From Halostagnicola sp. A-GB9-2 (GTDB lineage Archaea > Halobacteriota > Halobacteria > Halobacteriales > Natrialbaceae), in assembly GCF_030068615.1 (NCBI RefSeq), contig NZ_JASJOC010000001.1, positions 248,001 to 312,000 of the forward strand: a stretch of 64,000 nt of DNA, given 5' to 3'. Both the position numbers and the translations under genes were made by a program. Each line of letters begins with the position of its first letter. Positions within the stretch are counted from its first letter, which is position 1. Below the pieces are notes generated by a model. That model saw only the letters and a program-made list of their open reading frames with translations, ran no database searches and was not told the DNA's origin. Of the stretch, positions 8,889 through 21,137 are shown in pieces.

Positions 8889-9353
8889 TTACGCGTCTTC
8901 GTCGCGAATGTCGACGACCATCGTCGGAATCGTCGTCGTTCGGAGGGTTCGCTCCGCAACGCTTCCGAGGAGCGCGCGTCGGACGCCGCCGCGGCCGGCC
9001 GATCCCATCACGATCAGATCGATGTCGTTTTCCTCGCCGTAGTCGGCGATCTGTCGATGTGGTTGACCGGCGACGATCGACTCGGTGACGTCGACGCCGT
9101 TATCGGCCGCCTGATCCGTGACCAAGCCGGTCGCGTTCCGGGCGCGCTCCTCGAGTTCGGGCATTTCGCCGAACTTCCCCTGTCGAATCCGATCGACCTG
9201 TTCGGCGCCGAGCCCGATATCCATCGCGCTGGTATCGACGACGTACAGCGCGTGTACGTCGGCGTCGTACTTCGCCGCGAGATCGACTGCGTGGGAAACG
9301 GCGTTCTCTGCGACCGTGCTTCCGTCCGTTGGGATGAGTATCGTATCGTACAT
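8889..9353 (-). CDS. Universal stress protein UspA family
   Basis: A full 154-residue Usp domain. It starts MYDTILIPTDGST and ends with the nucleotide-binding motif GSAGRGGVRRALLGSVAERT (G-2x-G-9x-G-S pattern), so ATP binding is likely. It lies 15 bases downstream of the symporter gene on the same strand and is probably its operon partner. Usp genes next to haloarchaeal transporters are common and are thought to sense energy state; the specific role here is inference. Confidence 0.9.
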   Translation of the reverse strand: MYDTILIPTDGSTVAENAVSHAVDLAAKYDADVHALYVVDTSAMDIGLGAEQVDRIRQGKFGEMPELEERARNATGLVTDQAADNGVDVTESIVAGQPHRQIADYGEENDIDLIVMGSAGRGGVRRALLGSVAERTLRTTTIPTMVVDIRDEDA

Positions 9354-9367
9354 TGGTCTAATCCTGA

Positions 9368-11017
9368 TTAATCGTCTGCTGGAGTGCCGCCGTCTGCGAC
9401 GGCGTCTTCGGCTGATTCAACGTTTTGCATCGGCTCCGGACTGTGGCACTGACGAACGAGTCGTTTGACGTGCTGTGGCGGGTTTTCGGTCACCAGCGAC
9501 ACGGCGATGATCGTCAGGAAAGCTACCGGAACGCCGACGAGCGCGGACGATTCGGCGGGTATCACGGCCGCGACTTCCGGAACGATCGCCTCCTCAGCGC
9601 CGATAGCGTCGACGTACTGTGGAACGACGTCGTTCAGGATCGCGCCGAACGAGATCGCCAGACCGACGAGCATCCCGGCGATCGCGCCTTCTCGCGTGGT
9701 GTTTTCCCACCAGAGACCAAGGAAGAACACGGGGAAGAAGACACAGCCGGCGATGGCGAAGGCCATCGCGACGAGTTCTGCAATCAGTGCAGGCGGGTTG
9801 AGCGCGACGAGCGTGACGAGCACGCCGAGTGCGACGATCGTTGCTCGACCGACGATCAACTGTTCGCGCTGACTCGCGTCCTCTTTGTAGAGATTCGTGT
9901 AGATGTCGTGTGCTGCCGCCGAGGAGCCGGAGATGAACAGCCCGGCGGTCGTCGCAAGCGCCGCGGCAACCGCACCGGCGGCGACGAGACCGACCAACCA
10001 TTCCGGTAATCCAGCGAGTTGGGTCGTCAGGACGACGAGTGCGTCGGCTTCTTCACCGGTCATTTGAGTGTAATCGCCGACACCTTCTTCGTACAACAAC
10101 GATCCGAACGCGCCGTATGCGGCCGTTCCCCAGTACAACAGGCAGATGAAGAACAGGCCCCAGACCGTTGACCAGCGGGCGGTCCGCTCGTTATCGACGG
10201 TGTAGAACCGAACGAGAACGTGTGGGAGCCCGCAGGTGCCCACGATGAGGGTGAACGCGAGTGCCACCCAGTGGTAGTAGGTCGCTTCCGCGAACGGCTC
10301 GGTGAACTGCGCGTCGATGTCGGCCATCTCGGTCGTCTGCGCGCCGAACTCGATGTACGGAAGCACCGTCGACCAGCCCTCCGTGTAGCCGGTTGCGTAG
10401 AGGCCGATCAGGAACGCCAAGATGAGGATGACGTACTGAATGGCCATGTTCTTGGTCGTTCCGAGCATCCCCGAAAGCGCGACGTAGACGATGGTCACGC
10501 CCATCAGGAGGATTACGCCAACCTGATAGTCGACGCCGAAGATGTACTGGGCCATCAGTCCCATTCCGCTACCCTGGCCGATGGCGTAGACGAACGCGAT
10601 CAACAGCGTGGTAAACGCCGCGATTGCACGGCCGGTCTCCGAGTAAAACCGATCGCCGATGAAGTCCGGCGCGGTGTACTTTCCGAATCGGCGGAACTGT
10701 GCCGCCATGAAGATGAGCAGGATGAAGTAGCCCGTCGTCCAGCCGACGAGGTACGCCAATCCGAAGTATCCCGCTAATGCGATCGTCGACGCCACGCCGA
10801 GGTAGGATGCCGCGCTCATCCAGTTCGCGCCGATCGCCATTCCGTTCTCGATGCTCCCGATAGAGCGACCGGCAACCCACAGTTCGTCGACCGCGGCAAC
10901 CCGGAATAGCCAGCCGACCGCGAGGAATAGGATCAACATCGTAATGACCGTCAACGCCGGAACGAGTTTGAATTCACCGACGTCGAGTGCCGTCTCGAGG
11001 AAGATCGGCTCTATCAT
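9368..11017 (-). CDS. Sodium:solute symporter, large subunit (acetate/monocarboxylate type)
   Basis: The 549-residue polytopic protein has about 13 hydrophobic helices of the SSS/LeuT fold. GANWMSAASYLGVASTIAL in the N-terminal third and ATTAGLFISGSSAAAHDIY further on match the Na+ and substrate-binding segments of the ActP/VC_2705 group. It overlaps by four bases the small subunit upstream and sits beside two acs genes, which suggests acetate or a related carboxylate as substrate. The substrate is an inference from context. A polar tail ending AEDAVADGGTPADD is cytoplasmic or extended. Confidence 0.88.
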   Translation of the reverse strand: MIEPIFLETALDVGEFKLVPALTVITMLILFLAVGWLFRVAAVDELWVAGRSIGSIENGMAIGANWMSAASYLGVASTIALAGYFGLAYLVGWTTGYFILLIFMAAQFRRFGKYTAPDFIGDRFYSETGRAIAAFTTLLIAFVYAIGQGSGMGLMAQYIFGVDYQVGVILLMGVTIVYVALSGMLGTTKNMAIQYVILILAFLIGLYATGYTEGWSTVLPYIEFGAQTTEMADIDAQFTEPFAEATYYHWVALAFTLIVGTCGLPHVLVRFYTVDNERTARWSTVWGLFFICLLYWGTAAYGAFGSLLYEEGVGDYTQMTGEEADALVVLTTQLAGLPEWLVGLVAAGAVAAALATTAGLFISGSSAAAHDIYTNLYKEDASQREQLIVGRATIVALGVLVTLVALNPPALIAELVAMAFAIAGCVFFPVFFLGLWWENTTREGAIAGMLVGLAISFGAILNDVVPQYVDAIGAEEAIVPEVAAVIPAESSALVGVPVAFLTIIAVSLVTENPPQHVKRLVRQCHSPEPMQNVESAEDAVADGGTPADD

Positions 11018-11418
11018 TCTTCACCTCCGTCGGCGGCTACTGCCGCGCCGGCATCGGCTTCGTCCCCGTGTTCGATGCCGTACTGATCGTCGAGACGATC
11101 CCGCTGCCAGGCGTACGCCGCCGACAGCAACAACGCACCGAGCGGAGCCATCACCGCGGTCAAGAAGTAATGAAGCTGGAAGCCCATCACCATCGTCTCG
11201 GTCATTATCTCCGGTGCGATCGCCGTTGCAGTTACCGGCCCGAAGACGAACAGAATCCAGGCAATAAACGAACCGATGATCACCTTCATGTGATCGCGCA
11301 TGAACGGAGTTGCCGGTTTAAATATGTTTATCTCCTTATCGAGGTAGTTTGCAGTCTGAACGCCGCCATCAGTTTCGAAATTCGTCTCTTCGTTCCCCTG
11401 TGAGCTATTATCTGTCAT
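11014..11418 (-). CDS. DUF4212-type small subunit of sodium:solute symporter
   Basis: The 134-residue protein has a polar N-terminus, a KPATPFMRDHMKVIIGSFIAW region and two hydrophobic helices (IIGSFIAWILFVFGPV and HYFLTAVMAPLGALLLSAAY), then an acidic tail. This is the DUF4212 family, which is almost always encoded directly before a VC_2705-type symporter. Its stop and the symporter start overlap. It probably serves as a required membrane subunit; the mechanism is not known. Confidence 0.85.
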   Translation of the reverse strand: MTDNSSQGNEETNFETDGGVQTANYLDKEINIFKPATPFMRDHMKVIIGSFIAWILFVFGPVTATAIAPEIMTETMVMGFQLHYFLTAVMAPLGALLLSAAYAWQRDRLDDQYGIEHGDEADAGAAVAADGGEE

Positions 11419-11477
11419 ATTTTGGTTTCGTGTTGTGTTCTCTTTGGTACGTTATCTCCAAAGAATCGAAGACGAGT

Positions 11478-13454
<1,977 letters not shown>

Positions 13455-13473
13455 GGTACACCCAATCAATGAT

Positions 13474-13485
13474 GTACCAGGGTAC
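13474..13485. promoter_or_regulatory. GTACC/GGTAC inverted repeat upstream of acs copy 1
   Basis: GTACC-AG-GGTAC lies 20-31 bases before the acs copy 1 start codon, and a third GGTAC touches the start codon itself. A perfect GGTACC is also found at 16211-16216 in front of the recombinase-Bat regulator gene, but not before acs copy 2. This could be an operator, but short palindromes of this kind arise by chance, so the call is weak. Confidence 0.3.
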
Positions 13486-13548
13486 TAAACGGAGTATCTA
13501 GCTGTGTAAACTTGCCCCGCAGGAATATCATCATAGTTTATTAATTTT

Positions 13549-13707
13549 TTACGAGTTCCAAGACAATAATGTCGCGATTAGGGATCTCGTTCGACAGCTG
13601 TCCGAAGCGATAGCGAAAAATCGACTGGCGGCCTCGGGTTTCTGCAGTTCTTCCGGCGGAGTAGGTCTCGGGTCTAGATACTTAACACGACAGTCGTCGG
13701 CGCTCAT
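13549..13707 (-). CDS. Candidate 52-residue small protein, unknown
   Basis: An ATG-started frame of 52 codons (MSADDCRVKYLDPRPTPPEE to a TAA) follows the regulator gene on the same strand. The N-terminal half looks protein-like, with two Cys (residues 6 and 40), while the C-terminal third uses rare TTA and CTA codons. An AATATAAT sequence lies close upstream. This is the only content I see between the regulator and acs copy 1; it could be chance. Confidence 0.25.
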   Translation of the reverse strand: MSADDCRVKYLDPRPTPPEELQKPEAASRFFAIASDSCRTRSLIATLLSWNS

Positions 13708-13746
13708 CCAAATTATATTCGTAAGAGATGAATGCCCTTGCGCACG

Positions 13747-16173
13747 CTAGTCTCGTGGCGCGTCGAAGAACGTTCTGAGTAGTTCGTGCTGTCCCTTTCG
13801 CAAGTGATTGTGTAAGGTCGGCGAGGAGACACCCATCGCGTCGGCGACCTCTTCGGCGGTGCTTTCCCGCGGCCAGTCGTAGTAGCCGCCGAAGTACGCG
13901 GCTCTAAGTGCCGATTCCTGTCGGTCCGTGAGTCGGTCCTCGAGACCCTCGCGAAACTCGTAGGCGGTCTGGACGGTTCGTTCGGCTTCACGTTTTCCGA
14001 TGAGCTCCGAGTCCGGAAACGCGGATCGTAACCCGTCGACGATCGTCCGTACATCGGCCGCTCCCGCGCATTCGGCGGCAATGGTTGCCGTTCCGTTTTC
14101 GACGACGGTCTCGAGAACGGTCACGCCGTACTCCGTAAGCGTCAGCGTCGGCGAGGATCCCTCGACGATGAATTCGACGCGCCAGCCGTCCTCGTAGGTC
14201 TCGATCAGCCGACAATCGTCGATACCCGGATCGGCTTCGGCGAGTTCGAAAACCGTCTTCGGCGGTCCGTCCTGAAGCGTCACGTAGTACAGTTGCGTCG
14301 ATTCCGAGACCGGGACGAACGAATCGATCTCGAACCGACAGCCGAGCTGGGCCGACGTATCGACGAAAAAGGACTGCTCGTCGCGACAGGCAAACTCGAG
14401 TTCGACGACCGTATCCGACAGCAAGAGATTGCGACGGCGGACCGCGGCGATCGCGTATCCGACCTGCCGACCGATCGTCTCGAGCCAGGCGAGTTCGTCC
14501 GCTCCGAACCCCCCCTCGCGTTCGGTCACGACCGAAAGCGTTCCGTAGACGGTATCGCCGTAGGACAGGCAGACGCGCGCGAGTTTTCCTTCGACGTACT
14601 CCTCCTCGAGCGTTCCAGAAATGTCCGTTACCACAGTTTCGCTCATTTCACTTCCGCTGACCGCGGAGGCGGCCGAGTGCGGACGTCCGGCTTCAGACGT
14701 ATCGCTCCCCCCGAGCGTATCGGTACCGTCGATCGCATCACGACCCGCGGACGCATCGGTACCGTCGGGCGATTCATCGGTCCCGGACACCTCGCTTCCG
14801 GCGGGTGGATCTGCACCGATTTCACCGGTGCGTGCGGTTCCGTCGGCGGCCAACTCAGCGCCGCTTTGATGGCGGTGGGATCGCCCGCTCTCGGTCTCGG
14901 CGTACCAGTCGTCCGGAACCAACCGTTCGGCGGCTTCGCGGTCGATACCGCTCGAGGTCCGCCACTCTCGTTGCCCGGTCGTTCGCGTGGTTCGATCGAT
15001 CCAGGCGAATTCGTACGCCGGCCCGTCAACGAGCGTCTGACAGCAAACGAATTCGACCTCGTCGTGTGCGGACGCCTCGAGAAGCTGGTTCGTGACGGCC
15101 CGAAATCGGTTCGTGACCTCGTTTGCCCGCTCGATCCGGTCGTTCCTCGAGCGTTCGTTCTCGAGTCGATCGCGGTAGCTCGAAACGTCGTGGACGAAGA
15201 GGGCGAACCCGCTTCTGGTGCCCGTTTCGTCACGCAGGGGAACGATAAGTTCGGTCGCACGGAACCGGCTCCCGTCTCGGTTGACGAACCAACTGTCGTC
15301 CTCGTGAGGGGAATCCGTCGTCGCTTCGGCCAGTTTGTGATCGAGCGCGTCGGCGTCGCGGTCGTCGTCTGCATAAAAGGTGGAGACGTGCGTACCGACG
15401 ATTTCGGTGGCGTGGTAGCCAAACGTCGAGACGGCGCTCCGATTCCAGCGCTCGACGTAGCCGTCGGCGTCCAGTCGTACCAGAGCGCACCGATCGGTTG
15501 CGGCGAGCAGGGATCTGACAATGCCGTCGTCGCCGGTGGCTGGCGAGTTCCGATCGGATCGTCCCTCGTTTTCAGTCGGCTCGAACGCAGCCACGAGTTC
15601 TTCGTCGGTCGGCTCGGAGAGGTACGCTTCGAGGGCTTCGAAGCTCTGCCAGCCGCCGGCCGATTTGACTACGCGCGGGTTGATCTCGTCGCTAACCAGC
15701 GCCGACCGGGCAAAATAGTGACGCAGATCGCTCGAGGAAACTGACGAGAGAGACGAATCGTTCGTGCGTTCGCTCGCGCGGTCTGCAACGTCGGAGACGA
15801 GCATCTGGAGCCGTCTCGGCGTGACCGGAAAGATCCGTTCGGATTCGTCGAGGTCGTTGCTCCGGACGTACCGCTCGAGGTCGCGTTGGACGGCTGTCGG
15901 AAGGTATGCGGTCCGCCTACTGTCGGGGCCGGCCTCATCGCTCCCTGTCTCTTCGTCGACCGCCTCCCCCGGAATCCGAAGCAGATATCGCGACGGATCG
16001 GCACTGACCTGATCGACGTCGTCGTTCGAGAGTCGCGCGAGTTCCACAGGCCGAAGGCCGACCTCACCACAGAGCCTGACGACGAGTGCTTCTCGATACG
16101 TTTCGGCGGCCTCAAGAAGGGTCTCGTACTCACTTCGCGTGAGCGTGGTCGCCGCCGCCTCCCCGAAAGTCAT
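13747..16173 (-). CDS. Bat-like regulator with tyrosine recombinase-like, PAS, GAF and HTH_10 domains
   Basis: The 808-residue protein has four parts. Residues 1-190 resemble the catalytic domain of XerC/D-type tyrosine recombinases, with Arg41 in GLRPVELARL, Arg151 in DLRHYFARSA, Trp175 and Tyr184 in GGWQSFEALEAYL, although Ser replaces the usual His of HxxR. Residues about 218-335 form a PAS domain and about 350-590 a GAF domain interrupted by a 90-residue Gly/Ser/Thr/Asp-rich insert. The rest is the bacterio-opsin activator domain, then HTH_10 (LTDRQESALRAAYFGGYYDW onward). It lies between two acs genes on the same strand and probably controls acetate genes. Whether the recombinase part still acts on DNA is open; a DNA-binding-only role is more likely. 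Confidence 0.88.
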   Translation of the reverse strand: MTFGEAAATTLTRSEYETLLEAAETYREALVVRLCGEVGLRPVELARLSNDDVDQVSADPSRYLLRIPGEAVDEETGSDEAGPDSRRTAYLPTAVQRDLERYVRSNDLDESERIFPVTPRRLQMLVSDVADRASERTNDSSLSSVSSSDLRHYFARSALVSDEINPRVVKSAGGWQSFEALEAYLSEPTDEELVAAFEPTENEGRSDRNSPATGDDGIVRSLLAATDRCALVRLDADGYVERWNRSAVSTFGYHATEIVGTHVSTFYADDDRDADALDHKLAEATTDSPHEDDSWFVNRDGSRFRATELIVPLRDETGTRSGFALFVHDVSSYRDRLENERSRNDRIERANEVTNRFRAVTNQLLEASAHDEVEFVCCQTLVDGPAYEFAWIDRTTRTTGQREWRTSSGIDREAAERLVPDDWYAETESGRSHRHQSGAELAADGTARTGEIGADPPAGSEVSGTDESPDGTDASAGRDAIDGTDTLGGSDTSEAGRPHSAASAVSGSEMSETVVTDISGTLEEEYVEGKLARVCLSYGDTVYGTLSVVTEREGGFGADELAWLETIGRQVGYAIAAVRRRNLLLSDTVVELEFACRDEQSFFVDTSAQLGCRFEIDSFVPVSESTQLYYVTLQDGPPKTVFELAEADPGIDDCRLIETYEDGWRVEFIVEGSSPTLTLTEYGVTVLETVVENGTATIAAECAGAADVRTIVDGLRSAFPDSELIGKREAERTVQTAYEFREGLEDRLTDRQESALRAAYFGGYYDWPRESTAEEVADAMGVSSPTLHNHLRKGQHELLRTFFDAPRD

Positions 16174-16320
16174 ATTTCGTGTTTTCTACGAGACCGAACA
16201 TAGTTCTACTGGTACCTGGCGGATTAGAACGGTGATTAGAAATATAATGCAATTAGTACCGAGGTGCCGATTTCGCGAAATTTAGCAAGGCGAAATCCGT
16301 TGCGTCCCGCTTTCGTATCC

Positions 16321-18294
<1,974 letters not shown>

Positions 18295-18535
18295 ATCTTG
18301 TCTCAATCGACGGAAGTGAGACGAATAAACGTTCTGTCGATCTCTCCCTGTCTTGCCGGTTTCGGGTGTTCGAATCGAACGTCAACTGAATGGAAGTGTC
18401 GTCGAACGAGGAAAAGAGGAAGACGGCAATCCGGCCTCGGCCGCGAGCATCCTCGAGCCGACTCACGGCCAGAAGATGGTATTTGTGATCACGACAGGAG
18501 ATACTGTTTAGTAGACCCCACCGTGACGTACTACC
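18295..18535. promoter_or_regulatory. Divergent promoter region, acs copy 2 / usp
   Basis: This 241-base gap separates two divergently transcribed genes, so both promoters must lie in it. AATAAACGTT near position 18330 is an AT-rich block about 40 bases ahead of acs, and ACTGTTTAGTAG about 30 bases ahead of usp is the best TATA-like stretch on that side. I see no clear palindrome. Confidence 0.35.
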
Positions 18536-18970
18536 ATGGCAAACGCCGTTCTCGTCGCGCTGGACAGCTCCGATCCCGCTCGGGCAGCGCTCGAACACGC
18601 CTGTCGGAATCACCCGGATGCGACGATAACCGCCTTACACGTCGTCGATCCCGCGGACCAGAGCAGTTACACGTCGATGACGGGCGCACCGACGGTCGAA
18701 ACGCAGGCCACGAAACGACGGCAAGAAGAGCGCGTCGAGTCGCTGTTCGACGACGCCCAGCATATCGCCGACGAATACGGGGTCGTCCTCTCGACCGAAA
18801 TGAGGACGGGAGACCCCGCAAAGACGGTTGCGACCGTCGCGGAGGAGGGGAATTTCGACCTCATCGTCGTCGGTAGCCACGGCCGCGAAGGGGTGACTCG
18901 AATCCTGCTCGGGAGCGTCGCAGAACGGATCGTACGTCGAGCCCCCGTTCCGGTGACGATCGTCAGGTAA
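18536..18970 (+). CDS. Universal stress protein UspA family
   Basis: The 144-residue Usp domain begins MANAVLVALDSSDPARAALE and ends with the nucleotide-binding loop GSHGREGVTRILLGSVAERI followed by the strand VPVTIVR. It is full length and likely binds ATP. It is transcribed away from acs copy 2, suggesting a link to acetate or energy status, but Usp partners are rarely known. Confidence 0.9.
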   Translation: MANAVLVALDSSDPARAALEHACRNHPDATITALHVVDPADQSSYTSMTGAPTVETQATKRRQEERVESLFDDAQHIADEYGVVLSTEMRTGDPAKTVATVAEEGNFDLIVVGSHGREGVTRILLGSVAERIVRRAPVPVTIVR

Positions 18971-19042
18971 ACCAACCGCTCCTGTGCCGATCGTCAGCTG
19001 AATCAGCCGCCCCCGCAACGGCAGCCGGGAAAATCGATCTCC

Positions 19043-19489
19043 TCAACCCGTGTGACGAACGACGTACACGTCGTAGCGCTGGTCGTTCGCGACGGGACTA
19101 CCGACGCTCGAGAGCGGTGCGATAACCGACCCGGCGTTCTCCGAACCGATGAAGACGACCGACGCCTCGATCTCCCCGGCGACGAGGCGGATCTCGCGGA
19201 CGACGTCCGTCGTCGCCGTGGCGGTCGGCTCGTCCGAGTCGACTCGTTCGGTTCGGAACGTCGCCTCGGGTGCGACCGCGTTCGACCGTTTGGCAATCCC
19301 GTCCGCGATAGCCGCCTGGTCGAACGGCTCCCCTTCGGTTATCCAGCCTCGTTCTCGAGCGTAGTCCTCGTCGTCCGGAATCACCGTCAGGACGACGAGT
19401 TCCTCGTCCAACAGTTCGCTGAACTCCGTCGCCTTCTCGAGCGCACTGGTCGCCAGTTCCGACCCGTCGTACGGAACGAGTAGTGACAT
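19043..19489 (-). CDS. Universal stress protein-like, divergent
   Basis: The start is taken at MSLLVPYDGSELAT. The 148-residue protein keeps the N-terminal beta strand and SALEKATEFSELL helix of the Usp fold, but the C-terminal loop reads IGSENAGSVIAPLSSVGSPV instead of the G-2x-G-9x-GS nucleotide-binding motif. It is therefore probably a non-ATP-binding Usp member. It is one of three Usp genes in 1.5 kb, with a sibling oriented the same way upstream. Confidence 0.82.
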   Translation of the reverse strand: MSLLVPYDGSELATSALEKATEFSELLDEELVVLTVIPDDEDYARERGWITEGEPFDQAAIADGIAKRSNAVAPEATFRTERVDSDEPTATATTDVVREIRLVAGEIEASVVFIGSENAGSVIAPLSSVGSPVANDQRYDVYVVRHTG

Positions 19490-19601
19490 ACAGCAGTAAC
19501 TCACGACGGTGACAGTAAACCTTCGCCCTAGAACTCACCAGCTTCGACGGCTGGACCGCCGTAGCGGTGGTCTCGCTCGCTCCGACTCTCGTCGTTGTCG
19601 G

Positions 19602-20054
19602 TTACTTCTCCTGGCCTCGAGTTCCTCCGGCATCGTCGACCACGAGGACGGGACGATCCGAGAGTCGAACGATCGCGTCCACCGTGCTCCCGAGCAACGC
19701 CCGTCTGAACGACGAGCGTCCGTGAGACCCGACGACGAGCAGACCGATCTCGTGTTCGTCGGCGTACGCGAGGATCTCCTCGTGAGGCGGGCCGGTTCGC
19801 ATCGACGTGGCAACCGAGACCCCCGAATCGGCGGCCGCCTGCTCAAGGGCCTCGAGCGAATCGTGGGCGTGCGCTCGAAGCCGCTGTTCGACCTCGTCGG
19901 GATCGACGAGGCCGCTGTCGTAGGCCGTCCGCGTTTCGACGACGGCGACGCCGTGGAGCGGGACCTCGAGCGCTCGAGCGAGTGAAACCGCGTCCGTCAC
20001 GGCGGCCGACGCGTCGTCGCTTCCGTCGGTCGCAACGAGGATCGATTCGTACAT
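19602..20054 (-). CDS. Universal stress protein UspA family
   Basis: The 150-residue Usp domain starts MYESILVATDGSDDASAAVT and has the motif VGSHGRSSFRRALLGSTVDAIV, so ATP binding is expected. A short Gly/Arg-rich tail follows the last strand. It is upstream of and co-oriented with the divergent Usp gene and may share its promoter. Confidence 0.9.
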   Translation of the reverse strand: MYESILVATDGSDDASAAVTDAVSLARALEVPLHGVAVVETRTAYDSGLVDPDEVEQRLRAHAHDSLEALEQAAADSGVSVATSMRTGPPHEEILAYADEHEIGLLVVGSHGRSSFRRALLGSTVDAIVRLSDRPVLVVDDAGGTRGQEK

Positions 20055-20324
20055 GCGCGAAGAGACGGCCCGTGTGCTGAAAGAACCACGTGTCGGTCCG
20101 CCCTTTCAGCGCGCGTGGGTTCGGCGGGATTCGACGTGCAATGGACCACTCAGAGTCCGTTGATAGGGTACTTTCGGACGAACCGTGCATGGAGACGGCC
20201 CGAACGAACTGTCGTCGGGGAGGACCGGAACCGGCCGGTGACGTGGTCGGACCGCGCGAACGATGACACGTTTCGAGGGCGTCGATCGAACCGCTTTTGC
20301 AACGCCGGCGGGTAGCAGTGTCCG

Positions 20325-21137
20325 ATGGACGTACTGATCGTCGGCGCGGGATCGATGGGGACCTGGTTCGGCAGTGCCGTCGACACCGCGGTCGCGTACA
20401 CCGACGTAGACCCGGACGCCGCGGCGAAGGCCGCCGAAGCGACGGACGGGCGCGTCGCGGACCTCGAAGAAGAGAGCGGCTACGACGCCGTCTGCCTCGC
20501 CGTGCCGATGGATCACGTCGCCGACGCGATCGCGGAACACGCCCCCCGAGCGGAGCGGGCGATACTCGATGTCTCGGGCGTAATGGAAGACCCTCTCGAG
20601 GCGATGGACGCCCACGCGAGCGACCGCGAACGCGTCAGTCTCCACCCGCTGTTCGCGCCCGAGCGGGCACCGGGGACGGTCGCGGTCGTTCGAGAAGAAC
20701 GCGGCCCGGTCACGGCCGCTCTGATCGAGGATCTGGTCGTCGCCGGAAACGACCTCCTCGAGACGACGGTGGACGAACACGACGAGGCGATGGAGACGAT
20801 TCAGGCCTCGACCCACGCGGCGATCCTCTCGTTCGCTCTCGCCGCGAAGTCGGTCCCGGAGGGGTTCGAAACGCCGGTCTACGACGGACTTCGGGACCTC
20901 ACCAGAACGGTGACAAACGGAACACCGCACGTCTACGGAGAGATTCAACGAACCTTCGACGGCGCCGAGGCCGTGGCCGACGCCGCGGCGACCATCGCCG
21001 AAGCGGAAGGCGAGGAGTTCGAGCAGTTGTACGAGCACGCGGCCGAGCGGTGGCACGAGGACGAGCGAGCGAACTCGGCCGGCAACGGGTCGACGGGTTC
21101 AGCCCTCGACGACAACGAACGAGGTGATCTCAGGTGA
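20325..21137 (+). CDS. tyrA: Prephenate/arogenate dehydrogenase family protein
   Basis: NAD(P)-dependent step of tyrosine biosynthesis. A Rossmann motif opens the protein (VLIVGAGSMGTWFG), followed by YDAVCLAVPMDHVADAI and LDVSGVMEDPLEAM; SLHPLFAPE corresponds to the conserved HPMFGP-type substrate loop of TyrA proteins. At 270 residues it is a single-domain enzyme without chorismate mutase. The C-terminal 25 residues are low-complexity Ser/Asn/Gly/Asp. It overlaps the next gene by GTGA. Confidence 0.88.
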   Translation: MDVLIVGAGSMGTWFGSAVDTAVAYTDVDPDAAAKAAEATDGRVADLEEESGYDAVCLAVPMDHVADAIAEHAPRAERAILDVSGVMEDPLEAMDAHASDRERVSLHPLFAPERAPGTVAVVREERGPVTAALIEDLVVAGNDLLETTVDEHDEAMETIQASTHAAILSFALAAKSVPEGFETPVYDGLRDLTRTVTNGTPHVYGEIQRTFDGAEAVADAAATIAEAEGEEFEQLYEHAAERWHEDERANSAGNGSTGSALDDNERGDLR

